From contig NZ_FTMY01000019.1 of assembly GCF_900156165.1 (NCBI RefSeq), positions 23,801 through 87,800 of the forward strand: a stretch of 64,000 nt of DNA, in the 5' to 3' direction. The DNA comes from Pseudacidovorax sp. RU35E (GTDB lineage: Bacteria; Pseudomonadota; Gammaproteobacteria; Burkholderiales; Burkholderiaceae_C). Within the stretch, counting starts at the first letter, position 1. Each line of letters starts with the position of its first letter. A program made the position numbers and the translations under genes. Below the pieces are notes generated by a model. That model was given only the letters and a program-made list of their open reading frames with translations, did no database searches and had not been told where the DNA came from. This document shows, one piece after another, positions 36,323 through 45,818 of this stretch.

Positions 36323-36479
36323 CTTGTCTCCGCAGTTTCACCCACGTTAGCCCACTATTTGGACTTTTCGGATTTCCTGTTCGCACAGGACTTCAACAAG
36401 ATTATCAGCGGTTTGATTGACATGCAATGGGATCAACCGCCTATACTTTCTCATCGCCGCCAAACTAGGAACCCATAAT
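36323..36479. promoter_or_regulatory. Divergent promoter of the two catabolic arms
   Basis: The gap holds a candidate plus-strand promoter, TTGACA at 36417 and TATACT at 36442 with a 19-base spacer, leaving a short leader before the start at 36480. The -35 lies inside an inverted repeat, CGGTTTGAT and ATCAACCG at 36409-36439. Upstream, CCCACTATTTGGACTTTT at 36351 matches the repeated element near 28157 and 28261. These would let one regulator control both arms. Confidence 0.55.
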
Positions 36480-37730
36480 ATGGACTACTTGAGAGACATG
36501 TCAGCGCATTCATTGGAGGGACTGAGAGTCATCGATTTGTCTGGAGCGCTGGGCAACTACGCCGGCAAGCTCTTTGCCGAACTCGGTGCCGACGTGGTGC
36601 TGGTCGAGCCTCCGGGCGGCTCCCCCCTTCGTCATGAAGGCCCCTTCCTTGACGACATTCCCGGGCTGGAGCGAAGCCTGGCTTTCGCGTACCACAACAC
36701 CAGCAAACGAGGCATCACGCTCGACCTGAACGCGGAAGCGGACCGTGCCAAGCTCAAGCGCCTGCTGGCAACGGCCGACTTGGTGATCGAGACTGAGCGC
36801 CCGGGCGTCATGAGTGAGAGGGGACTGGGGTACGCGGACCTCGTGAAGATTCGGCCTAGTCTGGTGATGCTCAGCATCACGCCCTTCGGGCAGACGGGCC
36901 CTTACGCGCAGTACCAGGCCGAAGACATCGTGGCCCTCGCGTTGGGGGGCATGCTGTACCTTGGTGGCTACCCCGACACGGCCCCGATCAGGGTGCATGG
37001 CGACCAGGGCATCCTGTGCGCCAACATGTACGGCGCCGTCGCCGGGATCATCGCGTTGTGGCACGCAGAAGCGAACGGCGAAGGCGAGCACCTCGACGTC
37101 TCCATGCAGGAGTCAGTCGTCATGGCACTGGAGAATGCGGTTCAGTTCTATGACCTGGAGAAGACAGTCCGCCGGCGCTGGGCGGGCGAGCAGCGTTTTG
37201 CGGGAACCGGCGTCTACGCGTGCGAAGACGGCTATGTCTTCTTGATGGCCGGCGGCATAGGCGCCAACAGGTTTTGGAGTCGAACGCTCGATTGGTTTGC
37301 CGAAGAGGGGATGGTCGGTGTCGAGCGGCTGCATGGACCAGAGTGGGCCACGGTCGAATTCCTCAAGTCGGAGGAGGCCAAACGCATCTTCAGCGAGGTC
37401 TTTGATCCGTGGGCCCTGCGGCGCAGCAAGGCGCAGCTGTACCACGCAGGCCAGGCGCGAAAGATCCCCATCGCACCTGTGAGCTCCCCCAAAGACATCC
37501 TTGAAAACAAGCAACTGCAGAGCAGAGGGCACTTCGTGGAAGTCCCCGACGGCATCGCTGGCCACGCGCTGCGCATGCCTGGCGCACCTTACAAGCTGTC
37601 AGAAACGCCCTGGCAAATTCAGCGTCCCGCACCCCGCCTCGGTGAGCACAACGTGGAGATCCTTAGCATTCTCGACCACGAAGAGGCCACCGAAACCAGC
37701 CACGCCGAAGCAAGGGAGCTGAGCCTGTGA
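36480..37730 (+). CDS. CaiB/BaiF CoA-transferase, first subunit of an adjacent pair
   Basis: A 416-residue class III CoA-transferase-like protein (LEGLRVIDLSGALGNYAGKLFAELGADVVLVEPPGG, then YHNTSKRGITLDL, MLSITPFGQTGPY and GEGEHLDVSMQES). In my hand alignment, the column where the sister proteins have the catalytic Asp is hydrophobic here; the nearest Asp is in HGDQG, about three residues earlier. It overlaps the next CaiB gene by four bases (GTGA), so the two are probably subunits of one heteromer, as in benzylsuccinate CoA-transferase BbsEF. Start MDYLRDM at 36480 follows a TAGGAA. Confidence 0.88.
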   Translation: MDYLRDMSAHSLEGLRVIDLSGALGNYAGKLFAELGADVVLVEPPGGSPLRHEGPFLDDIPGLERSLAFAYHNTSKRGITLDLNAEADRAKLKRLLATADLVIETERPGVMSERGLGYADLVKIRPSLVMLSITPFGQTGPYAQYQAEDIVALALGGMLYLGGYPDTAPIRVHGDQGILCANMYGAVAGIIALWHAEANGEGEHLDVSMQESVVMALENAVQFYDLEKTVRRRWAGEQRFAGTGVYACEDGYVFLMAGGIGANRFWSRTLDWFAEEGMVGVERLHGPEWATVEFLKSEEAKRIFSEVFDPWALRRSKAQLYHAGQARKIPIAPVSSPKDILENKQLQSRGHFVEVPDGIAGHALRMPGAPYKLSETPWQIQRPAPRLGEHNVEILSILDHEEATETSHAEARELSL

Positions 37731-38953
37731 AAAAACAATCTCTTCCCTTGGCAGGACTGCGCGTTGCAGATTTCTGCTGGCTGGGCGCCGGTTCGTACAC
37801 CACCAAAATGCTCGCGGACATGGGCGCCGACGTGATCAAGATTGAAAGTGCCGCCCGCATCGACTCCCTGCGAATGGCTGCGCCCTACAAGGATGGCATT
37901 CCGGGCGTGAACCGCAGCGGCTACTTCGCCGATCGCAACACCAGCAAGCGCAGCATCACGCTGGACATGAAGCATCCGAAGGCACTGGCATTGGCCCGCC
38001 GTCTGATCGAAAAAAGCGACATCATCGCGAACAACTTCACCCCGGGCGTGATGCAGAAGTTCGGTCTCGGGTACGAAGCGGTGCGCGAGATGAAGCCCGA
38101 CATCATCTACCTCGCCATGTCGATGCAGGGCGCTGAGGGTCCAGAGCGCAACTACCTCGGCTACGGCGCCAGTATGGTCTCGCTCACCGGGCTTCACGAA
38201 CTGAGCGGCCTGCCAGACCGGGAGCCTGCGGGAACGGGCACGAACTATCCAGACCATGTGCCCAACCCCTGTCATGCCGCCTTTGCGTTGATGGCCGCGT
38301 TGCGCCATCGCCGCCGGACCGGCAAAGGCCAGATGATCGACCTCGCCCAGATCGAGCCGACGGTGGCATTGTTGGGACCCACCCTTCTGGACCTGACGAT
38401 CAACGGGCGCGTGCAGCAGCGCTGCGGCAACGATCACGCGCACTGCGCACCGCACGGTGTGTTTCCGTGTCGCGGTGAAGACGCCTGGATCGCGATCGCG
38501 GTGCGGGACGATGCGACCTGGGCACGCCTTCGCACAGTACTGGGCTCGCCGGACTGGGCCATGGAAGAACGGTGGACCACTGCCGAGGCGCGTATTTCAG
38601 GCTCGACGCGCCTGAATGAGCTGCTCGCTCTCGCGACCGAAACCTGGCACGCCGCAGAACTGATGTCGGCGCTTCAAACACAGGGCGTGCCAGCGGGGGT
38701 CGTCCAGACTGCGGCCGATGTGGTCGACAGGGATCCACAACTGCATCACCGGGGGCATTGGGTGACCCTGGACCACCCCGAGATGGGCGAGGCGCTCTAC
38801 AACGCCCCACCCTTCCGCTCATCGCGCGTCACCGTCGGTCTCCAGGGGCCTGCACCCATGCTCGGGCAGCACACCCGCGAGGTGCTTCGCGAACTGATGG
38901 ACGTCGGAGATGCCGAGTACGAGCAACTGCAAACCGAACAGGTGCTTCGGTAA
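37727..38953 (+). CDS. CaiB/BaiF CoA-transferase, second subunit of the pair
   Basis: A 408-residue class III CoA-transferase starting at GTG. Features are LAGLRVADFCWLGAGSYTTKMLADMGADVIKIE, NTSKRSITLDMKHPKAL, NNFTPGVMQKFGLGYEAV, MSMQGAEGPERNYLGYG and NYPDHVPNPCHAAFALMAALRHRRRTGKGQMIDLAQ. The Asp in YPDH sits at the position expected for the acyl-anhydride-forming Asp. It is likely the catalytic partner of the preceding subunit. This sequence type resembles the BbsF-like branch. Confidence 0.9.
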   Translation: MKKQSLPLAGLRVADFCWLGAGSYTTKMLADMGADVIKIESAARIDSLRMAAPYKDGIPGVNRSGYFADRNTSKRSITLDMKHPKALALARRLIEKSDIIANNFTPGVMQKFGLGYEAVREMKPDIIYLAMSMQGAEGPERNYLGYGASMVSLTGLHELSGLPDREPAGTGTNYPDHVPNPCHAAFALMAALRHRRRTGKGQMIDLAQIEPTVALLGPTLLDLTINGRVQQRCGNDHAHCAPHGVFPCRGEDAWIAIAVRDDATWARLRTVLGSPDWAMEERWTTAEARISGSTRLNELLALATETWHAAELMSALQTQGVPAGVVQTAADVVDRDPQLHHRGHWVTLDHPEMGEALYNAPPFRSSRVTVGLQGPAPMLGQHTREVLRELMDVGDAEYEQLQTEQVLR

Positions 38954-39004
38954 GAAGCATCACGTGCCTTCGGGCGCATCAACAACACCTGACGGAGACT
39001 ATCA

Positions 39005-40150
39005 ATGCACCATCTGCGCGACAAGACTGCCATCGTTGGCGTCGGCGCCACTGAGCAAGGCAAGCTGCCAGGTTCCACACCGCTCACCCTGGCCGTGGAG
39101 GCATTCAAGCGCGCCATCGACGACGCCGGCCTCAAGAAAGAACAGATCGACGGCCTGATGACCATGGCCGGCACCACCTCGCCAGAGGGGCCGCTCAACT
39201 ATCTGCGCGTTGGCGAGGCGCTAGGCATCGATCCACGTTTCACCGGCACCTTCAACATGGGCGGCGGCACCGCGGGCGCCCTGCTCCAACAGGCGGCACT
39301 GGCCGTGAACGCGGGCATGGCGAACTACGTCGCCTGCGTCTTCGGAGACTCGGCGGCCACGGGAGGGTACAAGTTCGACAAAGCAGCCGGCTGGGGAGAC
39401 TCGTGGGGCATCTGGGGCTTCATGGCAGCCGCAGGCAACAGCGCCATCACGGCCAGCCGGCACATGGCGCTTTACGGAACTACAAGCCGCCAACTCGGCG
39501 AGATCGCGGTGACCTGCCGCCATCACGCATCAATGAATCCGAATGCCATCATGCGCACGCCGATGACCATTGAAGACCACCAAGCATCCCGCTGGATCGT
39601 CGAGCCGCTGCATCTTCTGGATTGCTGCCTCATCTCCGATGGTGGGGTCTGCGTCATTGTCACGACACCGGAACGGGCGAAAGACCTGAAGCATCCGCTG
39701 GTCCTCATCGCGGGCATGGGACAGGCCTACACGACACGCAACATGGACAACGAGGACTGGTGGTATGTCCCGCATCAGAAGCTGGCGGTCAACGACGCGT
39801 ACGCGATGGCAGGCGTGGGCCCGAAGGACATCGACGTCGCCCAGCTGTACGACAACTTCACCAGCAGCGTGCTGCTGTGGTTCGAACACGGGGGGTTCTG
39901 CAAGGTTGGAGAGTCAGGCAGCTTTGTGGAAGGAGGCAGGATCCGTCTGGGCGGCGAACTGCCCATCAACACGGCCGGCGGCAACCTGTCGGAGTCCTAC
40001 ATGGAGGGCTGGCTGCACATCGTCGAAGGTGTGCGGCAGATGCGGGGCGAATGCGGGGTCCGGCAGGTCAAGGGCGCCGAAGTCTGCCTCGTGACCGGCA
40101 GGGGCCGAGAGCTCAACTGCGCCAATGCCAACATCCTGCGGAAGGGCTGA
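39005..40150 (+). CDS. Thiolase-fold protein of the DUF35-partnered group (thiolase or aldolase)
   Basis: A 381-residue thiolase-fold protein. The nucleophile region, where classical thiolases have a Cys, reads FNMGGGTAGALLQQAAL with no Cys. The late GHP motif is replaced by NTAGGNLSESYMEGW. The protein resembles SCP2-like thiolases that need a zinc-finger partner, either BbsB-type thiolases of the benzylsuccinate pathway or Ltp2-type retro-aldolases of steroid side-chain degradation. It lies immediately before its DUF35 partner. The exact C-C cleaving chemistry is uncertain. Confidence 0.85.
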   Translation: MHHLRDKTAIVGVGATEQGKLPGSTPLTLAVEAFKRAIDDAGLKKEQIDGLMTMAGTTSPEGPLNYLRVGEALGIDPRFTGTFNMGGGTAGALLQQAALAVNAGMANYVACVFGDSAATGGYKFDKAAGWGDSWGIWGFMAAAGNSAITASRHMALYGTTSRQLGEIAVTCRHHASMNPNAIMRTPMTIEDHQASRWIVEPLHLLDCCLISDGGVCVIVTTPERAKDLKHPLVLIAGMGQAYTTRNMDNEDWWYVPHQKLAVNDAYAMAGVGPKDIDVAQLYDNFTSSVLLWFEHGGFCKVGESGSFVEGGRIRLGGELPINTAGGNLSESYMEGWLHIVEGVRQMRGECGVRQVKGAEVCLVTGRGRELNCANANILRKG

Positions 40151-40151
40151 G

Positions 40152-40616
40152 ATGACCATGGACTACCTCAAACCGCTCCCTACCCTCACCGAGAGCAATC
40201 GACCGTTCTGGGTCGCCGCGCACGACGAAAGGCTCTGCATGCAGCGATGCATGTCCTGCCAGCACGTGCGATTTCCGATCAGCCACGTCTGCCCGCGCTG
40301 CCTCTCGTACCAGTTCGAATGGCACGAGCTCTCAGGCCGCGGCGTCATCTACTCCTACATCGTGTATCACCAGGTCTACAACCAGGCCTTCAAGCTGGAC
40401 GTGCCGTACAACGTCGCGATGATCCAGCTGGAAGAGGGACCGAGGATGTACAGCAACATCATCGGGGTGCCCAACAGCGTTCCGAAAGTCGGTGATGCCG
40501 TCGAGGTCGCGTTCGAGCGCGTCACCTCGGAGATCGCTTTGCCGCGCTTCAGGCTTGCCAAGGCGCATGGCCGAACTGCCGATTCGCATCAGACTTCCAG
40601 CATGGACGCATCTTGA
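40152..40616 (+). CDS. DUF35 zinc-ribbon/OB-fold partner protein
   Basis: A 154-residue protein with a rubredoxin-like zinc ribbon (CMSCQHVRFPISHVCPRCLS) and an OB-fold. Such proteins bind the thiolase-fold enzyme and help hold the CoA substrate. It begins 1 base after the thiolase stop, typical of BbsA/ChsH2-type pairs. The start ATG at 40152 is preferred over an in-frame ATG two codons later. No independent catalysis is expected. Confidence 0.9.
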   Translation: MTMDYLKPLPTLTESNRPFWVAAHDERLCMQRCMSCQHVRFPISHVCPRCLSYQFEWHELSGRGVIYSYIVYHQVYNQAFKLDVPYNVAMIQLEEGPRMYSNIIGVPNSVPKVGDAVEVAFERVTSEIALPRFRLAKAHGRTADSHQTSSMDAS

Positions 40617-40665
40617 CTCCCCATTAACGGCCGTCCCTAACGCACGACAACCCAAGAGGGAACTC

Positions 40666-41445
40666 ATGGATTTACAACTGAAGGGCCGGCGCGCCCTGAT
40701 CACCGGCGCCTCCAAGGGCATCGGGCGGGAGATCGCCTTCGTACTTGCCGAAGAGGGATGCCTGCTGCATCTCGCCGCGCGCGGCGCTGCTGACCTGAAC
40801 TCCGTTTCAGCCGAGATTGCGGCCAGGGGCTACCCTTTGCCCAAAACCCACGCGTGCGATCTGGCAGCGCGCGGCGCGGCGGTCACACTGGCTGCCGCTT
40901 GCGGCGAACTCGACATCCTGATCAACAACGCCGGGGCGATTCCCAGAGGCAATCTCGACGAGATCGACGAAGACCGCTGGCGCAGCGCATGGGCACTCAA
41001 GGTCTACGGAACGATCGACCTGAGCCGCGCCGTGCTGTCCGGTATGCGCGATCGCAAAAACGGTGCGATCGTCAACGTGATCGGGCTCGCTGGCGACCGG
41101 CCTAGCGCGGAATACGTGGTCGGTTCCGCTGGCAACGCCGCGCTCATGGCGTTCACACGCGCTGTAGGCGGGAACTCCATCGACGACGGCGTGCGTATCG
41201 TCGGTGTCAATCCCGGGCTGGTGAAGACGGAGAGGCTCGAAGCCGTGCTGCGCCAACAGGCGCAACAGCGCTTCGGTGACCCAGAACGTTGGCGAGAGTG
41301 CCAGGACGCCAGCAAGCTGCCGGCTGGCCGCGCAGCGGATCCACGAGAGATTGCGGATGTCGTCGCGTTCCTCGCGTCCAGCCGGGCGAGCTACATGAGC
41401 GGAACCATCGTCGCCGTGGATGGCGGTCGCAGCTACCGGCCCTGA
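40666..41445 (+). CDS. SDR-fold protein with altered active site
   Basis: A 259-residue SDR. The nucleotide loop TGASKGIG (13-20) and NNAG are intact. The active-site segment reads NVIGLAGDRPSAEYVVGSAGN: Tyr150 is present, but the residue four later is Ser154 instead of Lys, and the usual catalytic serines near 138 are Val-Ile. This GERP/GDRP-type subgroup occurs in degradation clusters. It may be a dehydrogenase with other acid-base residues or a non-catalytic subunit, as BbsC is in the BbsCD pair. MDLQLKG is the start. Confidence 0.85.
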   Translation: MDLQLKGRRALITGASKGIGREIAFVLAEEGCLLHLAARGAADLNSVSAEIAARGYPLPKTHACDLAARGAAVTLAAACGELDILINNAGAIPRGNLDEIDEDRWRSAWALKVYGTIDLSRAVLSGMRDRKNGAIVNVIGLAGDRPSAEYVVGSAGNAALMAFTRAVGGNSIDDGVRIVGVNPGLVKTERLEAVLRQQAQQRFGDPERWRECQDASKLPAGRAADPREIADVVAFLASSRASYMSGTIVAVDGGRSYRP

Positions 41446-41478
41446 GCGTCTTTCAAACAAGAGCCAACGATCAATACC

Positions 41479-42930
41479 ATGCTGACCCTCCAAAATCCCG
41501 ACCTGCTGCGCGAGCGGTGTTTCATCAACGGCGAATGGATCACCGCGCCATCGATGATCGACGTCACGAATCCGGCGACAGGCGACTTGGTGGGTCGCGT
41601 GCCTCGGCTCGGGACGGCCGAAACCCGGCAGGCGATCGAGGCCGCAAGTGCCGCCCTGTCCGCATGGCGCTCCCGCACCGCGAAGGACCGAGGCCAGATC
41701 CTGCGCCGTTGGAGCGACCTGATGCTCGCCAACATCGAAGACCTGGCGTTGCTCATGACGGCAGAGCAAGGCAAGCCGCTGGCCGAGGCGCGGGGGGAAA
41801 TTCGCTACGCCGCGTCGTACCTGGAATGGTACGCAGAGGAGGCCAAGCGTGTATACGGAGAGACTATTCCTGCCCCGGTGGTGGGCCAGCGCATCGTCGT
41901 GCTCAAGGAGCCGGTTGGGGTTTGCGCAGCGATCACCCCGTGGAATTTTCCGTCCGCCATGATTACCCGGAAGGCCGGCCCCGCACTGGCCGCGGGCTGC
42001 ACCATGGTGCTGAAGCCGGCATCGCAAACGCCACTCTCGGCGCTGGCGCTCGCTTCCCTGGCCGAACAGGCAGGCACCCCTGCAGGTGTGTTCTCGGTCG
42101 TAACCGGCGCCGCCGCCGAAATCGGCGCGGAGCTCTGCAGCCACGCGTCGGTGCACAAGGTCAGCTTCACCGGCTCGACCGAGATCGGGCGCCAACTGAT
42201 GGAGCAGGCCGCCGCGACAGTCAAGAAGGTATCCATGGAGCTGGGCGGCAACGCCCCTTTCATCATCTTCGAAGATGCCGACCTGGATGCGGCGGTGCAG
42301 GGGACGATCGCATCGAAGTACCGCAACGCAGGCCAGACCTGTGTGTGTACGAACCGCGTGTATGTGCATCGATCCGTCTACGACGACTTCGCACAGAGGC
42401 TGGTCGCCGCGGTTCGGCGACTCGAGGTCGGCGATGGACGCGATGCTGGCGTCACCATCGGGCCACTCATCGATGAAAAGGCTGTGCAGAAGGTGGAAGC
42501 GCACATCGCAGACGCGATCGCTGGCGGCGCCAGCGTGCTGACCGGCGGAGCGAGACATGCGAAGGGAAAGACCTACTTCGAGCCCACCGTGCTCGTCGAC
42601 GTCAATGCGCAGATGGCGGTGGCGACGGAGGAGACCTTCGGCCCGCTCGCACCGCTATTCAGGTTCGACGACGAAGACGAGGTGGTGGCGCTGGCCAACG
42701 CCACCGAGTTCGGCCTTGCCTCATATTTCTACACGGCCGATTTGGCGCGCGCGTGGCGCGTGGCCGAACGGTTGGAATATGGAATGGTCGGTGTCAACAC
42801 GGGACTGATCTCCACAGAGGTGGCGCCTTTCGGTGGTGTCAAGCAATCAGGAATCGGTCGCGAAGGTTCGCGTCATGGCATCGACGAGTACTTGGTCACC
42901 AAGTACGTCAATTTTGCCGTCGGCACCTGA
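41479..42930 (+). CDS. NAD(P)-dependent succinate-semialdehyde-type dehydrogenase
   Basis: A 483-residue aldehyde dehydrogenase of the GabD type: PWNFPSAMITRKAGPALAAGCTMVLKPASQTPLSAL, FTGSTEIGRQLM, the catalytic Glu in MELGGNAPFI and catalytic Cys in NAGQTCVCTNR. It is the last gene of the plus arm. In the pathway it would oxidise an omega-oxo acid such as succinate semialdehyde produced downstream of C-C cleavage. Other semialdehydes are possible. Confidence 0.9.
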   Translation: MLTLQNPDLLRERCFINGEWITAPSMIDVTNPATGDLVGRVPRLGTAETRQAIEAASAALSAWRSRTAKDRGQILRRWSDLMLANIEDLALLMTAEQGKPLAEARGEIRYAASYLEWYAEEAKRVYGETIPAPVVGQRIVVLKEPVGVCAAITPWNFPSAMITRKAGPALAAGCTMVLKPASQTPLSALALASLAEQAGTPAGVFSVVTGAAAEIGAELCSHASVHKVSFTGSTEIGRQLMEQAAATVKKVSMELGGNAPFIIFEDADLDAAVQGTIASKYRNAGQTCVCTNRVYVHRSVYDDFAQRLVAAVRRLEVGDGRDAGVTIGPLIDEKAVQKVEAHIADAIAGGASVLTGGARHAKGKTYFEPTVLVDVNAQMAVATEETFGPLAPLFRFDDEDEVVALANATEFGLASYFYTADLARAWRVAERLEYGMVGVNTGLISTEVAPFGGVKQSGIGREGSRHGIDEYLVTKYVNFAVGT

Positions 42931-43032
42931 CCCCCCATCCGGCAGGCGGGCCGTTCGTACGGCATGCTGCCATCCTCTTGGGGAAGTGGTCCCATCTCGA
43001 ACCGACCCAAGAGGTTGCAATCAAGTTCATCA

Positions 43033-43297
43033 CACGGTAATCGGCACGGCAGTCAACAACCGCATCGAGAACCTCATTCGGCCCGTCGCGCTCGGCCGCA
43101 AGAATTGGTTGTTCGCCGGTAGTCTGCGCGCCGGGCAGCGTGCGGCTGCCATCATGAGCCTGCTGCACACGGCCAGACTCAACGGGCATGAGCCGTACCG
43201 GTATCTGAAAGACGTGCTGGAGCGGTTGCCGACGCAGCCCGCATCCGCGCTGGCCGACCTGCTGCCCTACCACTGGGCACCTCCGTCCGTCGGCTAG
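43033..43297 (+). pseudogene. 3' remnant of an IS66-family transposase gene (tnpC)
   Basis: Only the C-terminal portion remains: NNRIENLIRPVALGRKNWLFAGSLRAGQRAAAIMSLLHTARLNGHEPYRYLKDVLERLPTQ is typical IS66 TnpC. There is no upstream part and no start. It directly abuts the arsH 3' end. Its 5' counterparts of the same family lie at 60757-61179. Confidence 0.8.
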
Positions 43298-44013
43298 ATG
43301 CTGGTCAGCCGCGTCCGCGCGGCAAGTGCAGCTGCACTCTCGCGCCGTTCGCTGTAGCGGTCCACCAGGTACGGTGCGGCGTCCCGCGTCAGCCAAGTGA
43401 ACTTCACCAACTCTTCCATGACGTCGACCACCCGCTCGTAGAACGACGACGGCTTCATCCGGCCGGCTTCGTCGAACTCCTGGTAAGCCTTGGCCACCGA
43501 CGATTGATTGGGGATGGTCAGCATGCGCATCCAGCGGCCCAGCACGCGCATCTGATTGACAGCATTGAACGACTGTGAGCCGCCTGAGACCTGCATGATG
43601 GCCAGGGTCTTGCCTTGCGTCGGCCGCGTCGCACCGACGGACAGCGGAATCCAGTCGATCTGGGCTTTCAGGATGGCGGACATCGCGCCATGGCGCTCCG
43701 GCGACGACCAGACCATGCCCTCGCTCCACTGGGCCAGCTCGCGCAGCTCACGCACCTTGGGATGGTCGTCCGGCGCGCCGTCAGGCAAGGGGAGGCCCCG
43801 CGGGTCGTAGATGCGGGTCTCGGCACCCATGGCCTGCAGCAGCCGCGCCGCCTCTTCGGTCAGCAGCCGGCTACAGGAGCGGTCACGGACCGAGCCGTAC
43901 AGCAGCAGGATGCGGGGCGCATGCGATGCCCGTGCTGCCGGGAACAGGCGCTGTTGGTCCAGTGCCTGGAATGAGCCCTGGTCCAGGCTGGGAAGCTCAC
44001 TGGGGCTCGACAC
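43294..44013 (-). CDS. arsH: NADPH-dependent FMN reductase ArsH
   Basis: A 239-residue flavodoxin-like protein. [65 protein letters not shown] and [21 protein letters not shown] are ArsH hallmarks. ArsH oxidises trivalent organoarsenicals or reduces flavin. Start GTG at 44013 overlaps arsC by 17 bases; an alternative start is within a few codons. It is the last gene of the ars operon. Confidence 0.93.
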   Translation of the reverse strand: MSSPSELPSLDQGSFQALDQQRLFPAARASHAPRILLLYGSVRDRSCSRLLTEEAARLLQAMGAETRIYDPRGLPLPDGAPDDHPKVRELRELAQWSEGMVWSSPERHGAMSAILKAQIDWIPLSVGATRPTQGKTLAIMQVSGGSQSFNAVNQMRVLGRWMRMLTIPNQSSVAKAYQEFDEAGRMKPSSFYERVVDVMEELVKFTWLTRDAAPYLVDRYSERRESAAALAARTRLTSI

Positions 44014-44428
44014 GCCTGCCCTCGGCGTCGATGCCCTGCTCGCCATCTTCCTTGGCGAACGCGGCTCGTTGAGGGTTGGGCAGGATGCCCAGCACCAGTT
44101 CCGAGGGACGGCACAGCAGCGTGCCCAGGGGCGGGACGACGATGGGTCGGTTGATAAGGATGGGGTGCTGCAGCATGAAGTCGACCAGCTGTTCGTCGGT
44201 CCACTTGGGATCGTCCAGGCCCAGCTCATCGTAGGGCGTGCCCTTGCGGCGCATCACCTCGCGCGTGGCCATGCCCGTCGCAGCGATGAGGCCCTTCAGG
44301 GTCTCGCGGTCGGGCGGCGTCTTGAGGTACTCGACGACTATTGGCTCCTCGCCGCTGCTGCGGATCATGGCCAGCGTGTTGCGCGAGGTGCCGCACGCGG
44401 GATTGTGGAAGATGGTGATGGTGCTCAT
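43997..44428 (-). CDS. arsC: Arsenate reductase ArsC (glutaredoxin-dependent)
   Basis: A 143-residue ArsC of the Escherichia coli plasmid R773 type. The catalytic Cys is in [25 protein letters not shown] and the late [23 protein letters not shown] complete the signature. It reduces arsenate to arsenite, which ArsB exports. AAGGAG precedes the ATG, and the gene starts 24 bases after arsB. Confidence 0.95.
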   Translation of the reverse strand: MSTITIFHNPACGTSRNTLAMIRSSGEEPIVVEYLKTPPDRETLKGLIAATGMATREVMRRKGTPYDELGLDDPKWTDEQLVDFMLQHPILINRPIVVPPLGTLLCRPSELVLGILPNPQRAAFAKEDGEQGIDAEGRRVEPQ

Positions 44429-44451
44429 GCAGTGCTCCTTGGTGCGGTGCG

Positions 44452-45738
44452 TCAGCCTGCGCTCAAGCGCAGGGCGAGTGCGGCCAGCGTGAACGCCAGC
44501 ACGGGTAGCGTCAGGACGATGCCCACGCGGAAGTAGTAGCCCCACGCGATGGTCGTGCCCTTGCGCGACAGCACGTGCAGCCACAGCAGCGTTGCCAGGC
44601 TGCCGATGGGCGTGATCTTGGGGCCGAGGTCGCAGCCGATGATGTTGGCGTAGACCATGGCTTGCTTGACGACACCCGTGGCCGACGACTGGTCGATGGA
44701 CAGCGCACCCACCAGCACGGTCGGCAAGTTGTTCATGACGGAGGACAGGCCTGCCGCGAGGAAACCAGTGCCGAAGGCCGCGCCCCACACGCCGCCCTGG
44801 GCGAACTGGTCAAGCAGCCCGGCGAGGTAGCCCGTCAGGCCGGCGTTGCGCAGGCCATAGACCACCAGGTCCATGCCGAGCGAGAACATCACGATCTGCC
44901 AGGGCGCCCCGAGGAGCACCTTCCGCGTGCTGATGACGGGTCCCCTGGCGGCCACAGCCAGCAGCACCACCGCACCGACCGCCGCGACCGCGCTCACTGG
45001 CACGCCCAGTGGCTCCAGCCAGAAGAAGCCAACCAGCAGCAACGCCAGGACCACCCATCCTGCGCGGAACGTTCCTCGGTCCCTAATGGCTTGCGCCGGA
45101 GCCTTGAGCTGTCCCAGGTTGTACGCTGCGGGCACGTCTCGCCGGAAGTACAGGTACAGCACGACCAGACTGGCGGCCACGGCCGCTAGGTTGACGGGCA
45201 CCATCACCGATGCGTAGTCGTCGAAGCCGATGTCGAAGAAGTCGGCCGAGACGATGTTCACCAGGTTGGAGACCACCAGCGGCAGGCTAGCAGTGTCGGC
45301 AATGAAGCCAGCAGCCATCACGAACGCCAGGGTGGCTGCTGGCGAGAAGCCCAGCGCGACCAGCATGGCCATCACGATGGGCGTCAGGATGAGGGCCGCC
45401 CCGTCGTTGGCGAACAGTGCCGCCACCGCCGCCCCGAGCAACACGATCAGGGCGAACAACCGCGGGCCGCTACCGCCGCCCCAACGCGCGAAATGCAGCG
45501 CTGCCCACTCGAAGAAGCCGGCCTCGTCCAGCAGGAGGCTGATGATGATGACGGCCACGAAGGTCGCGGTGGCATTCCAGACGATGCCCCAGACCACAGG
45601 AATGTCCGCCAGATGCACGACGCCCAGCGCAAGCGCGACCAGCGCGCCGGCACTGGCACTCCAGCCGATGCCCAGCCCACGCGGCTGCCAAATGACCAGA
45701 ACAAGGGTGAAGACGAAGATCAGGACTGCCGCAAGCAT
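44452..45738 (-). CDS. arsB: Arsenite efflux permease ArsB
   Basis: A 428-residue inner-membrane transporter of the ArsB/NhaD superfamily with about 12 hydrophobic segments. [19 protein letters not shown] and [14 protein letters not shown], with the following [20 protein letters not shown], are the conserved discontinuous helices. It extrudes arsenite or antimonite. It lies between arsR and arsC. Confidence 0.95.
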   Translation of the reverse strand: MLAAVLIFVFTLVLVIWQPRGLGIGWSASAGALVALALGVVHLADIPVVWGIVWNATATFVAVIIISLLLDEAGFFEWAALHFARWGGGSGPRLFALIVLLGAAVAALFANDGAALILTPIVMAMLVALGFSPAATLAFVMAAGFIADTASLPLVVSNLVNIVSADFFDIGFDDYASVMVPVNLAAVAASLVVLYLYFRRDVPAAYNLGQLKAPAQAIRDRGTFRAGWVVLALLLVGFFWLEPLGVPVSAVAAVGAVVLLAVAARGPVISTRKVLLGAPWQIVMFSLGMDLVVYGLRNAGLTGYLAGLLDQFAQGGVWGAAFGTGFLAAGLSSVMNNLPTVLVGALSIDQSSATGVVKQAMVYANIIGCDLGPKITPIGSLATLLWLHVLSRKGTTIAWGYYFRVGIVLTLPVLAFTLAALALRLSAG

Positions 45739-45818
45739 GGCGGTGACGCTCTCGGGTACGGTGGCGGAGGGAAACAGGGCCGCTCAGGCCCGGTGCTGCA
45801 GCGAGCGAGGTACCAGGG

